Shown here: in pieces, positions 1 through 5,957 of the stretch
Layout of the letters: each line of letters starts with the position of its first letter
Numbering within the stretch: the stretch's first letter is position 1
Notes under the pieces: model-generated
What the model saw: only the letters and a program-made list of their open reading frames with translations
The model's database searches: none
What the model was told of the DNA's origin: nothing
Program-made: the position numbers and the translations under genes
NCBI GenBank assembly: GCA_031426215.1
Contig: JANPKU010000093.1
Span: forward strand, 1-17,156
DNA: 17,156 nucleotides
From: Sva-07 sp031426215
Lineage (GTDB): Bacteria > Actinomycetota > Acidimicrobiia > Acidimicrobiales > Ilumatobacteraceae
Direction: 5' to 3'

Positions 1-56
1 CCTTTCCCGACACCGAGGCCTTCGCCCGTTTCGGTTTCCCCGCCCCCCTCGACTGA
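1..56 (+). CDS. 3' end of an unidentified protein (partial)
   Basis: Reading from base 3, the frame gives FPDTEAFARFGFPAPLD and then a TGA at 54-56. All but a few of the third codon positions are G or C, as in the real genes of this window, so this is probably the C-terminus of a gene that begins before the window. Seventeen residues are too few to name a family. The stop is followed at once by a long imperfect palindrome, and the next gene is convergent, so the palindrome may end transcription from both sides. Confidence 0.5.
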   Translation, partial: FPDTEAFARFGFPAPLD

Positions 57-59
57 GCT

Positions 60-126
60 CCACCCACCATTCTCGTGAACACGGTGCGTCCTCTGTGCGC
101 ATCTTGTTCACGAGAACGGAGGGTGG
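60..126. repeat. Long imperfect palindrome, copy 1 of a dispersed hairpin repeat
   Basis: The core at 72-114 has an 18-base left arm (72-89), a 7-base loop CCTCTGT (90-96) and an 18-base right arm (97-114). The arms differ at three positions, two of which would be G-U pairs in RNA. Pairing continues outward: 60-71 (CCACCCACCATT) matches the reverse complement of 115-126 at 10 of 12 positions, giving a stem of about 30 bp. The core matches the reverse complement of 15915-15957 at 40 of 43 positions, loop included, so the two are homologous copies. It lies between the stops of convergent genes, where it could act as a bidirectional terminator, but it has no T tract. Confidence 0.85.
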
Positions 127-151
127 ACGGAGGGTGGAGGAGGGTGGCGGG
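117..151 (+). repeat. G-rich tandem tract, possible G-quadruplex
   Basis: The plus strand carries three near-identical GGAGGGTGG-type units followed by GGCGGG, giving four GGG runs separated by 8, 7 and 4 bases. The first loop is one base over the usual 7-base limit for a predicted G-quadruplex, so this is only a weak candidate. The tract overlaps the right outer arm of the palindrome and ends just before the stop codon of the RelA/SpoT-LOTUS gene on the opposite strand. In that gene's mRNA the tract would be C-rich, not G-rich. Confidence 0.4.
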
Positions 152-154
152 CGT

Positions 155-1660
155 TCAGCCGAGGAGCCACCGGCCGACGCGTGCACGGCTGGCGGCGTTG
201 TCGGCGGTCACGATGCGGAGGTCGGCCATGCGTTGGAGCACGGAGGTGGCGAAGGTGTCGCCGATCTGGTCGGCGTCGAGCGGTTCGCCTGAACCGCTGG
301 CGGCGAGCACGGCCTTCGCGACATGGTCGAGGTGACGGCGCGTCAGCGGGTCGCCGGTGGAGCGGGAACGGTCGCGAGCCGAGCGGGTGAGCTGGTTGAC
401 CATCCGCGTCGACGGGGTCCCGGACCCGACACGACGCCAGGCCCCGGCGAGGTGTTCGTAGATTCGGTGCCACTGTTCGGTTTCGACCAGGGGAAAACCC
501 GGGTCGATCCGGCGAAGCTCGCGGGCCTCGTCGGGCACTGTCGACGAGCCGTCGCCGGAGTGTTCGCCGGGATCGACGACCGACGCGTCGACGACCTCTT
601 CTGAGCGATCGTCCGCCGGCATCACAGCGGGACCGGTGGCGACTGTGGTGGCATCAGCGGCACCGCCGGCGGGCAGGAGGTACACCTGACGGTCGCCGCT
701 GATCTCGCCGTCGGGTACGGCTGCACGCAGGAAGCGTTTGAACGTTCCATGGCCGAACCAGTCGTCGCTGACTTCGGCGCCGAATTCGTGCTGCAGGGCC
801 CATGCGAGCGAGGAGATCTCGATGGGTCGGTCGAGTGAGCGCCACCGTTCGAGCAGGATGTTGGCGGCGTCCGCCCCAGGGCCACCGGTGGGGGCGTGGC
901 TGGGTTCGGTGTCGGGCTCGATACCCGATTCTGTGTCGGTGACGCCAACGGTTTCGGCCACGATCGCTTCGTCGATCCGATCAAGTTCGTTGCGCAGGTC
1001 CTCGGCGATGTCGTCGAGCGTGGCGAGCAGATCGGCCAGACGCGTGCTGAGCACTTCGACGAGTGGCGGCAGATCGCTGGACTTGCTGTAGCCGTCTTCG
1101 TGGGTGAGTTCACCCCAGCTGTCCTGGAGCAGGGTGCGCACTTGGAGTTCGCACGTGATGGGGGTGCCGTGGTGCTGGACACCGAGGTTCACGTGCCACC
1201 CGCGATAGCCGGACGCTTTGGGGTTCTCGACGTAGTCGCGCTCGGAGGTGGGGTCGAGGCCGATGGGACGTTTCTTGCCGGGGCGCGGCGGCAGGTTCTC
1301 GAGCGCGACCTGCACCATCTCGAGGTCTCGCAGGTTCGTGCACGTGAGGCGCAGGCCGATCAGGTCGTCGAGGACGCGTGGGATGTCGTCGACGCTGGTG
1401 ATCTGTCGGAGATAGTGGGGCTGGCTGACCTTGCGCCAGGTGCGGCGCTTCGATTTGACCCGCCCGGAGATGCTGCGGATGCGGGCGAGGTCGCGTTCGG
1501 ACAGCGCGTCGTCGAGCTCTCGTTGCAGCGCATCCATCGCCCGGTCGAGCGCCGGCTCGAGTGTGTCGGCGCTGTAGGCGTCGTACCAGCTTCCGAACTC
1601 GGCGTAGCCGATTGTCGCGGCGTAGCCGAAGGTGTCGCCGTTCCCGTTCCCGTTCCCCAT
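155..1660 (-). CDS. RelA/SpoT nucleotide synthetase domain fused to a LOTUS (OST-HTH) module
   Basis: A 501-residue cytoplasmic protein. Residues about 60-195 form a RelA/SpoT synthetase domain. Visible motifs are GRVKSKRRTWRK (66-77), DDLIGLRL (98-105), RDYVENPKASGYRGWH (141-156) and ELQVRT with the following W-E-H (171-187), which match the ATP/GTP-binding and catalytic signatures of ppGpp synthetases. There is no HD hydrolase, TGS or ACT domain, so it is built like a small alarmone synthetase. A helical stretch (200-238) and a low-complexity linker follow. Residues about 265-332 (RPIEISSLAWAL, GHGTFKRFLRAA) look like a LOTUS/OST-HTH RNA-binding winged helix. Residues about 375-501 resemble the tail that follows LOTUS in bacterial NYN-type nucleases and end in RVGRWLLG. 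The ATG at 1658-1660 begins a Gly-Asn run (MGNGNGNG); the only in-frame alternatives lie inside the upstream gene. It is the last gene of a probable operon. The product could be (p)ppGpp or another pyrophosphorylated nucleotide; a toxic synthetase cannot be excluded. Confidence 0.88.
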   Translation of the reverse strand: MGNGNGNGDTFGYAATIGYAEFGSWYDAYSADTLEPALDRAMDALQRELDDALSERDLARIRSISGRVKSKRRTWRKVSQPHYLRQITSVDDIPRVLDDLIGLRLTCTNLRDLEMVQVALENLPPRPGKKRPIGLDPTSERDYVENPKASGYRGWHVNLGVQHHGTPITCELQVRTLLQDSWGELTHEDGYSKSSDLPPLVEVLSTRLADLLATLDDIAEDLRNELDRIDEAIVAETVGVTDTESGIEPDTEPSHAPTGGPGADAANILLERWRSLDRPIEISSLAWALQHEFGAEVSDDWFGHGTFKRFLRAAVPDGEISGDRQVYLLPAGGAADATTVATGPAVMPADDRSEEVVDASVVDPGEHSGDGSSTVPDEARELRRIDPGFPLVETEQWHRIYEHLAGAWRRVGSGTPSTRMVNQLTRSARDRSRSTGDPLTRRHLDHVAKAVLAASGSGEPLDADQIGDTFATSVLQRMADLRIVTADNAASRARVGRWLLG

Positions 1661-1664
1661 CGCC

Positions 1665-1681
1665 CGAGACCCTACGTCTCG
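1665..1681 (-). promoter_or_regulatory. Small hairpin just before the RelA/SpoT-LOTUS start
   Basis: CGAGAC and GTCTCG form a 6-bp stem around a 5-base loop that ends 4 bases before the ATG. It covers the place where a ribosome binding site would lie, and no strong Shine-Dalgarno sequence is seen elsewhere in the 59-bp gap. It may limit translation of the synthetase, but a stem this short can occur by chance. Confidence 0.3.
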
Positions 1682-1719
1682 CTGCGGTCGTCGCTGTGAG
1701 ATCGAGGGACGTTCGTCGT

Positions 1720-2607
1720 TCAGCGGCAGATCTCGAGCAGGTCGAGAATCGGCTGCACGCGAGCGACTTCGTGGCTGCGCAGGAGGTTGGCTTTCGCGAG
1801 GAGGGCGAGCACTGCCATGCCGGTCTCTGCGGTTCTCGCTTCGTCGTGGAAGAGGTACACCGACGATGCCATGGTGACGCAGACGGGCCAGCCGAACTCG
1901 CGGAATCGGAACGACTGCAGCAAGTTGTCGGTCTGGTAGCGGATGCGCTCGGGGCCGTCCGGCAGGTTCAGTGCGAATCCGAAGCCCGGGTCGATCCAGA
2001 TCTTGTCGACCCCAGCCGACGTGACCAGTTCGAGCCGTTCGCGGAAGAACGCCATCTGGGCGTCGATCATCTCGTCGGCTGACGGCACGTCGTCGACGGA
2101 TCGCGCGGTCTTGCCCGGTGTGTAGCAGAGGATGAGCCCGGCATCGTGGCGCGCGATCGCCTCGTAGAGCGCTGGGTCGTCGACGCGCCCGGTGAGGTTG
2201 ATGACCGCTGCGCCCGCGTCGAGGGCGGGCACTGCGACGTCGGTGTGGTACGTCTCGACCGAGACGAGTATGCGCTCGTCGACGAGTGTGCGGACCACTG
2301 GCAGCAGTGCGGCGAGTTGGGCGTCGACGTCGACGACGTCCGCATTCGTACCGGTGGACTCGGCGCCGATGTCGACCATGGCTGCGCCTTCGATGGTCAT
2401 GCGGCGGGCGCGGTAGCGGGCAGCGTCGACCGTGTGGACGATGCTCTCCCGGTATGACGATTCTCGCGAGAGGTTGATCACTCCCAGCTGATACGGGCGA
2501 TCGTCGAAGGTCCGGTCGTAGGCCGGGAATTCGATGGTGCGAACAGGGTGTGCGAGCGCCGCTCGGTGCGCCTCCCACAGCGGGAGCAGGACGTCGGGTG
2601 TGATCAT
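1720..2607 (-). CDS. Divergent dihydropteroate synthase-fold (pterin-binding TIM barrel) protein
   Basis: A 295-residue protein with the order of motifs of dihydropteroate synthase: GVINLSRESSY (42-52, normally G-x-x-N-x-T-P-D-S-F), DIGAEST (79-85), ILVSVETYHTDVAVPALDAG (normally I-S-I-D-T-Y), INLTG, WIDPGFGFA, and a C-terminal RSHEV in place of R-x-H-D-V. Loop 1 has lost the TPDSF sequence, and loop 2 reads STGTNA instead of S-T-R-P-G, so the Arg-Pro pair used with p-aminobenzoate is absent. The barrel and its Asn and Asp residues remain, so it may bind a pterin or a related substrate, but ordinary folate synthesis looks unlikely. No other folate genes are in the window. A strong GGAGGT precedes the ATG. 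It lies 19 bp after the membrane-protein gene and 59 bp before the RelA/SpoT-LOTUS gene, all on one strand. Confidence 0.82.
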   Translation of the reverse strand: MITPDVLLPLWEAHRAALAHPVRTIEFPAYDRTFDDRPYQLGVINLSRESSYRESIVHTVDAARYRARRMTIEGAAMVDIGAESTGTNADVVDVDAQLAALLPVVRTLVDERILVSVETYHTDVAVPALDAGAAVINLTGRVDDPALYEAIARHDAGLILCYTPGKTARSVDDVPSADEMIDAQMAFFRERLELVTSAGVDKIWIDPGFGFALNLPDGPERIRYQTDNLLQSFRFREFGWPVCVTMASSVYLFHDEARTAETGMAVLALLAKANLLRSHEVARVQPILDLLEICR

Positions 2608-2612
2608 GCTGG

Positions 2613-2620
2613 GGACCTCC
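2613..2620 (-). promoter_or_regulatory. Ribosome binding site of the DHPS-like gene
   Basis: On the minus strand GGAGGTCC lies 5 bases before the ATG at 2605-2607. It is one of the clearest Shine-Dalgarno sequences in the window and fixes the start of the DHPS-like protein. It sits in the 19-bp gap after the membrane-protein stop, which supports co-transcription. Confidence 0.8.
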
Positions 2621-2626
2621 TGGCAA

Positions 2627-3145
2627 TCAGATCCGTCGGCGGGTGTGCAGGTGCAGTGTTCGATGCCAGTTGCGTTCCTCGTGCATTCTGTCCCATGCGC
2701 CGATCGACGCCACGCCGGCGCCGACCATGCAGACGACTGCGGCGATCACGGTGGCAGCGTCGACGAGGTCACCGGGGGCGATTCTGCCGTAGGCGAGCAA
2801 CGTGTCGAACGGACCTCGCCAGAACACCATTCCCGCCTGGCCGGCGGCGACGGCGAACAGCAACACCGTGCAGAGCGTGAGGTGACGGGCCCGGAACACC
2901 CGGTAGGAGTCGGAGAACGCCGAGGTGACGATCACGTAGACGGCGCGGGCGACGATCCCCAGCGTGGCGGCGACCACCAGGATCGACACGGCCGTTGCGA
3001 ATGCAGTTCCATCGGCCGGATCGTCGAGTCGACGCGTGACGTGATGGGCGAGCAGCATCCCACCGAGTCCTGCAACCAGCGCCCCGAGCTGCAGCCAGAA
3101 GTAACGAGTCGGCGATGGCTGAGTGGTAGTCTGCGTGAACGTCAC
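2627..3145 (-). CDS. Four-helix integral membrane protein of unknown function
   Basis: A 172-residue protein with four hydrophobic stretches, at about residues 16-34, 50-75, 88-108 and 125-148, so mostly embedded in the cytoplasmic membrane. The last 20 or so residues are basic and His/Arg-rich (RMHEERNWHRTLHLHTRRRI) and are probably cytoplasmic. I do not recognise the family. The start is a GTG at 3143-3145; an ATG seven bases further upstream is in another frame. No clear ribosome binding site is seen. It is the first gene of the probable three-gene operon, just after a hairpin that closes the preceding transcription unit, and it is followed 19 bp later by the DHPS-like gene. Confidence 0.72.
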   Translation of the reverse strand: MTFTQTTTQPSPTRYFWLQLGALVAGLGGMLLAHHVTRRLDDPADGTAFATAVSILVVAATLGIVARAVYVIVTSAFSDSYRVFRARHLTLCTVLLFAVAAGQAGMVFWRGPFDTLLAYGRIAPGDLVDAATVIAAVVCMVGAGVASIGAWDRMHEERNWHRTLHLHTRRRI

Positions 3146-3183
3146 GGTTCATATCGTCCCACGTCGACCCGGGTACGCCGCAA

Positions 3184-3211
3184 GGCGGGCCCCTCGAAAG
3201 AGAGGCCCGCC
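3184..3211 (-). terminator. Hairpin terminator candidate after the two-TM envelope gene
   Basis: GGCGGGCC (3184-3191) pairs perfectly with GGCCCGCC (3204-3211). The inner CCTC/GAGA pairs continue with one mismatch and close a GAAA tetraloop. The hairpin lies 31 bp after the stop of the 3243-4019 gene and before the 4-TM gene on the same strand, so it probably separates two transcription units. It has no U tract, which is common in high-GC actinobacteria. Confidence 0.65.
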
Positions 3212-3242
3212 TCGCAGGTGGGGTGGGGGTGTTCAACGTTCG

Positions 3243-4019
3243 TCAGGCGTTGGTGGTCTCCAGGACCGGTGCGTTCATCGAACCGGGTGTGACCGTCTCG
3301 TTGTTCTTCTTCTCGTTGGTCCGAGTGTGCAGGATGAAGGCGGCGCCCATCACCGTGCAGACCACTCCGAGTCCGGCGAGCAGAGCGGCGACTCCGAGTG
3401 CGAGCTGCAGCGTGCTGTGCGTTGCCGCACCCACACCGAGTTCGGCGACCAGTGCGTGAGCGGTACCGCTCCATGCCAGGTCGCGAGCCTGTCCGTCGAG
3501 CAGATCCGACCGATCGAATCCTGTCCAGTAGCGGCCGTTCACAGCGACCTCGTAGGTGCCGGGTTCGAGAACCTGACCCTGGTAGGCCGTGACCACGCCG
3601 TTGTATGTGCCGTCGGGAGCGAGTTGCTCCGACTCGATCGCCGCAGCGATGTCGTCTTCGGTGAGCGTGATGTTCTGGGTCCCGTTCAGGGTGTGGAACG
3701 AGATGGTCGCCATCTGGTACATGTACTCAGATGCGGTGTTCACGAGTGGATCGTTGGGATCCATGTCGCCGTCCGTCACCGGGAAGTTCCAGTCGTCTTC
3801 GAGCAACGACATGATGGCCTGGCCGCCTTCGACGGTTCCACGGTCGGTCAGGTTGCCGTCCTCGTCGTAGGAGAGTTCGACGTTCTGTACCTCGCTGAAC
3901 GACTGCAGCGATCCGTAGCCGCCCTGGACCTTGCTGTAGGCGACGCCTGCACCGACGAAATAGCCGATGCCGACGACAATCAGGAAGATCCCGAGTAGAC
4001 CGAGTGGCTTCTTGAACAT
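3243..4019 (-). CDS. Two-TM envelope protein with a large extracytoplasmic domain
   Basis: A 258-residue protein that I cannot assign to a family. The N-terminus (MFKKPLGLLGIFLIVVGIGY) is a signal-anchor or TM helix at about residues 5-27. An acidic, Asn/Asp-rich region of about 170 residues follows, and a second TM helix lies at about 205-230. The short tail is rich in charged and polar residues. The Lys residues before the first helix suggest both ends are cytoplasmic and the loop faces outward. In the loop, the stretch around GTYNGVVTAYQGQVLEPGTY is beta-rich, and GRYWTGFD follows shortly after it. An AAAGGGG sequence 6 bases before the ATG supports the start. A 16-bp palindrome lies in the upstream region. 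It appears to be transcribed alone. Confidence 0.75.
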   Translation of the reverse strand: MFKKPLGLLGIFLIVVGIGYFVGAGVAYSKVQGGYGSLQSFSEVQNVELSYDEDGNLTDRGTVEGGQAIMSLLEDDWNFPVTDGDMDPNDPLVNTASEYMYQMATISFHTLNGTQNITLTEDDIAAAIESEQLAPDGTYNGVVTAYQGQVLEPGTYEVAVNGRYWTGFDRSDLLDGQARDLAWSGTAHALVAELGVGAATHSTLQLALGVAALLAGLGVVCTVMGAAFILHTRTNEKKNNETVTPGSMNAPVLETTNA

Positions 4020-4091
4020 GATGACCCCTTTCGAGTGGTCTCCAACCAGTTCGCAATGTGCTCACGAACTTCGTCTCGCCACCATCTTGTT

Positions 4092-4107
4092 GTTTGCGGA
4101 CGCAAAC
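4092..4107. promoter_or_regulatory. 16-bp palindrome, operator candidate
   Basis: GTTTGCG-GA-CGCAAAC is a perfect inverted repeat with 7-bp arms and a 2-bp centre. It lies about 75 bp upstream of the start of the two-TM envelope gene, in a short region that is less GC-rich than its surroundings. This is the size and symmetry expected of a dimeric repressor or activator site. The regulator is unknown. Confidence 0.5.
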
Positions 4108-4241
4108 CATCAGGGCCCTTCGTCCTCACTTGGGAGGGACCAACGTCCCGAGTTCCCGCCGTCGCCCGACGCAATCCAGTCCGGCGAGATCCCCGCCGAG
4201 GTGCTGTACGCGCACCTCGGCGGCCAGCTCTGCCTGTCCGC

Positions 4242-5168
4242 TTACGCCGGCGTGATCTGACGGCCTTCGTGCGCCCAGCGTGCGAGCGGCTCGGATTCCA
4301 GTTCGGTCACCCGCTCGGCGTAACGGCTCAGGTCGTCGGGGGTCACGCAGTCGGCCCACTCGCCCGACGCACCCGATCGGAAGAAGCCCGCCACATCCTT
4401 CCAGTGATCCGACTTCGCGACCCCGGGCGCGAGATCGTGGGCTCGGTCGCGCATTCGCGAGATGCCTGCTTCAGGCGCCAACGCCTCCAGTCGAGTTCGG
4501 CTCAGACCGAACCCGCACAGCTCCGAGAGTCGGGCCATCTCCGCGACGAGATCGCGCTGGTAGTCGAGGAAGTGGAACAGGCCCACGTTCGGTCGATCCC
4601 GGAGATCCCAGCCGGTCCTCAGGTGGTGCAAGACGTTCGCGAGTGACACCAAGTCGCTCGATGGCGGCGCCTCGACGAACTGGCGGAACCGCACGGCGGG
4701 GTCGGGATCGGGCGTGGGCCGCTGCGGGGGGCCGGCAAGTTCGTCGACACCCGATGCTTCGACGATCGTGGCCATGAGGGCCTCGATGTCCATGTTCGCG
4801 ACGTGGTGCTCCCACGACACCATCACGTCACGCGGGTCACGGCCGACCACCACGTAGGTGACGTCGTCGCGGAGCGGCAACCCGTCGAGGGGTGTGTGGG
4901 TCTTGATGAACCGCCGGTGTGTCTGGCGGTCGAGCATCGAGAACACTTCGTCCTCCGACCGGATCCGCATGTCGAGCCACGGAGACACCCCGTCGAGCTG
5001 TGCGGGGAAGTCGGGTCCGTCGAACACGAACAGCGCGCACAGCATCTGTGTCCATGTGGTTCCGGACTTCGGCGGCGTCGAGATGACGATGTCGCCCGGC
5101 CGATGCTCGAACCGCACCCATCGTTCACTGTCGGCGAGGAACGTGCGGTATGTCACGAGGTCCGACAT
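4242..5168 (-). CDS. PAPS-dependent sulfotransferase
   Basis: A 308-residue cytosolic-type sulfotransferase, which transfers sulfate from PAPS to a hydroxyl or amine acceptor. The 5'-phosphosulfate loop is PKSGTTW (33-39), the 3'-phosphate site is GRDPRDVMVSW, and the C-terminal cofactor motif appears as FFRSGASGEWADCVT (normally R-x-G-x-x-G-D-W-K-N). HTPL after KT supplies the usual catalytic His. Length fits the family. I chose the ATG at 5166-5168, giving MSDLVTYRTF. A start 26 codons upstream is possible, but it would overlap the divergent cupin gene, while a GGGAG lies 9 bases before the chosen ATG. The acceptor cannot be predicted. The gene is divergent from the cupin gene, with a 59-bp gap. 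Confidence 0.9.
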   Translation of the reverse strand: MSDLVTYRTFLADSERWVRFEHRPGDIVISTPPKSGTTWTQMLCALFVFDGPDFPAQLDGVSPWLDMRIRSEDEVFSMLDRQTHRRFIKTHTPLDGLPLRDDVTYVVVGRDPRDVMVSWEHHVANMDIEALMATIVEASGVDELAGPPQRPTPDPDPAVRFRQFVEAPPSSDLVSLANVLHHLRTGWDLRDRPNVGLFHFLDYQRDLVAEMARLSELCGFGLSRTRLEALAPEAGISRMRDRAHDLAPGVAKSDHWKDVAGFFRSGASGEWADCVTPDDLSRYAERVTELESEPLARWAHEGRQITPA

Positions 5169-5227
5169 CACCGAAGTCTCCCACGCCCGCCGAACACCCT
5201 CCGACGAGCGAAGCGCGATGATTGAGT
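5169..5227. promoter_or_regulatory. Divergent promoter region between sulfotransferase and cupin
   Basis: These 59 bp separate two start codons pointing away from each other, so both promoters must lie here or within the genes. No convincing -35/-10 pair or palindrome could be picked out by eye. Confidence 0.4.
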
Positions 5228-5632
5228 ATGAGCCAAGCCACCGCACTCGCTGTCCATCCGATCCACTTAGGTCTCGGCGCGACGGCCGTCATCGAACCGG
5301 AGTTCACCGGAGCCATGGAGTGGTACGCGGGCTACGGCGCCCGTCACGATGCCACCGACGGAGCCGAAGGCAGGCTCGTCTCGATGCACACCTTCACCGC
5401 ACCGTGGGACTCGTGGGAGATGCACCCCGTCGGCCACGAGGTCGTGTTGTGTACGGCCGGCGCAATCACGTTGCACCAGGAGCACGCCGACAGCGCGACT
5501 GCCACCGTCACACTGACCGTCGGCGAGTACGCCGTCAATCCGCCGGGCACCTGGCACACCGCCGACATCGACGGTGAGGCGAGCGCCGTCTTCATCACCG
5601 CCGGCACCGGCACCCAACACCGCCCGCGCTGA
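5228..5632 (+). CDS. Small single-domain cupin protein
   Basis: A 134-residue protein with one cupin (double-stranded beta-helix) domain. Cupin motif 1 appears in the stretch WEMHPVGHEVVLCTAGAI (His, His and Glu as likely metal ligands), and motif 2 in VGEYAVNPPGTWHTADI (Gly, Pro and a His ligand). The metal-binding residues are therefore present, but such cupins range from sugar isomerases to dioxygenases and sensors, and the substrate cannot be told. I chose the ATG at 5228; a TTG two codons earlier is also in frame. Neither has a clear ribosome binding site. It is divergent from the sulfotransferase. Confidence 0.82.
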   Translation: MSQATALAVHPIHLGLGATAVIEPEFTGAMEWYAGYGARHDATDGAEGRLVSMHTFTAPWDSWEMHPVGHEVVLCTAGAITLHQEHADSATATVTLTVGEYAVNPPGTWHTADIDGEASAVFITAGTGTQHRPR

Positions 5633-5691
5633 GTCGCTGCACTCGACACGCAAGTTGGTCAAGATCCGTCGTGAAGCGCCGATGACCACTC

Positions 5692-5871
5692 GTGCGGATC
5701 GACACCTTCGCCTCGAACCTGGACACCCTCGAACGTCCCGCGACCGAGCTCTCCTTGCGTCACGTAGAGGCCGGGGTCCTCATCGAGGCCTTCATGGCAC
5801 TGCACCGCGACGGGTTGCTCACCGACACCGAGTACCAGTACAAACGTCTGCGACTCGCCGCCCAGCGGTGA
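5692..5871 (+). CDS. Small SHOCT-domain protein (59 residues)
   Basis: A short frame from GTG (5692-5694) to TGA (5869-5871), with third positions overwhelmingly G or C, as in real genes here. Residues about 32-57 include LHRDGLLTDTEYQYKRL, which matches the SHOCT domain (short C-terminal helical hairpin, typically L-x-G-x-L-T-x-x-E-F-x-x-x-K-x-x-L). Unlike most SHOCT domains, it is not at the end of a membrane protein: the N-terminal 30 residues are polar and hold no TM helix. The frame is closed by a TGA at 5683-5685, so no longer protein is possible. An internal ATG at codon 34 would give only the hairpin. No good ribosome binding site is seen. It lies 86 bp before the ECF sigma gene. Confidence 0.55.
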   Translation: MRIDTFASNLDTLERPATELSLRHVEAGVLIEAFMALHRDGLLTDTEYQYKRLRLAAQR

Positions 5872-5957
5872 CTCCGACGATTCGTTCTTTCGGTCTGTTC
5901 GGAAGCCTGGGCTGACAGATCGCTCCAGTTCGCACATGTTCGTGCCGATGAAGGCGC

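Noticed and set aside
896..1699. Long plus-strand open frame opposite the RelA/SpoT-LOTUS gene
   Set aside because: It mirrors the real gene on the minus strand, as expected in high-GC DNA. The minus-strand protein has clear domain motifs and this one has none.
1661..2626. Extension of the RelA/SpoT-LOTUS frame upstream to 2626, giving 823 residues
   Set aside because: The extra residues are Arg/Pro/His-rich out-of-frame translation of the DHPS-like gene, which has its own strong ribosome binding site and motifs.
4021..4260. Plus-strand 79-residue open frame whose last 30 residues (including GEIPAEVLYAHLGGQLCL) look protein-like
   Set aside because: Codon use in the first half is not like real genes here, it has no ribosome binding site, it covers the upstream region of the opposite-strand envelope gene, and its end overlaps the sulfotransferase 3' end. 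It could be a gene relic, but I cannot support a call.
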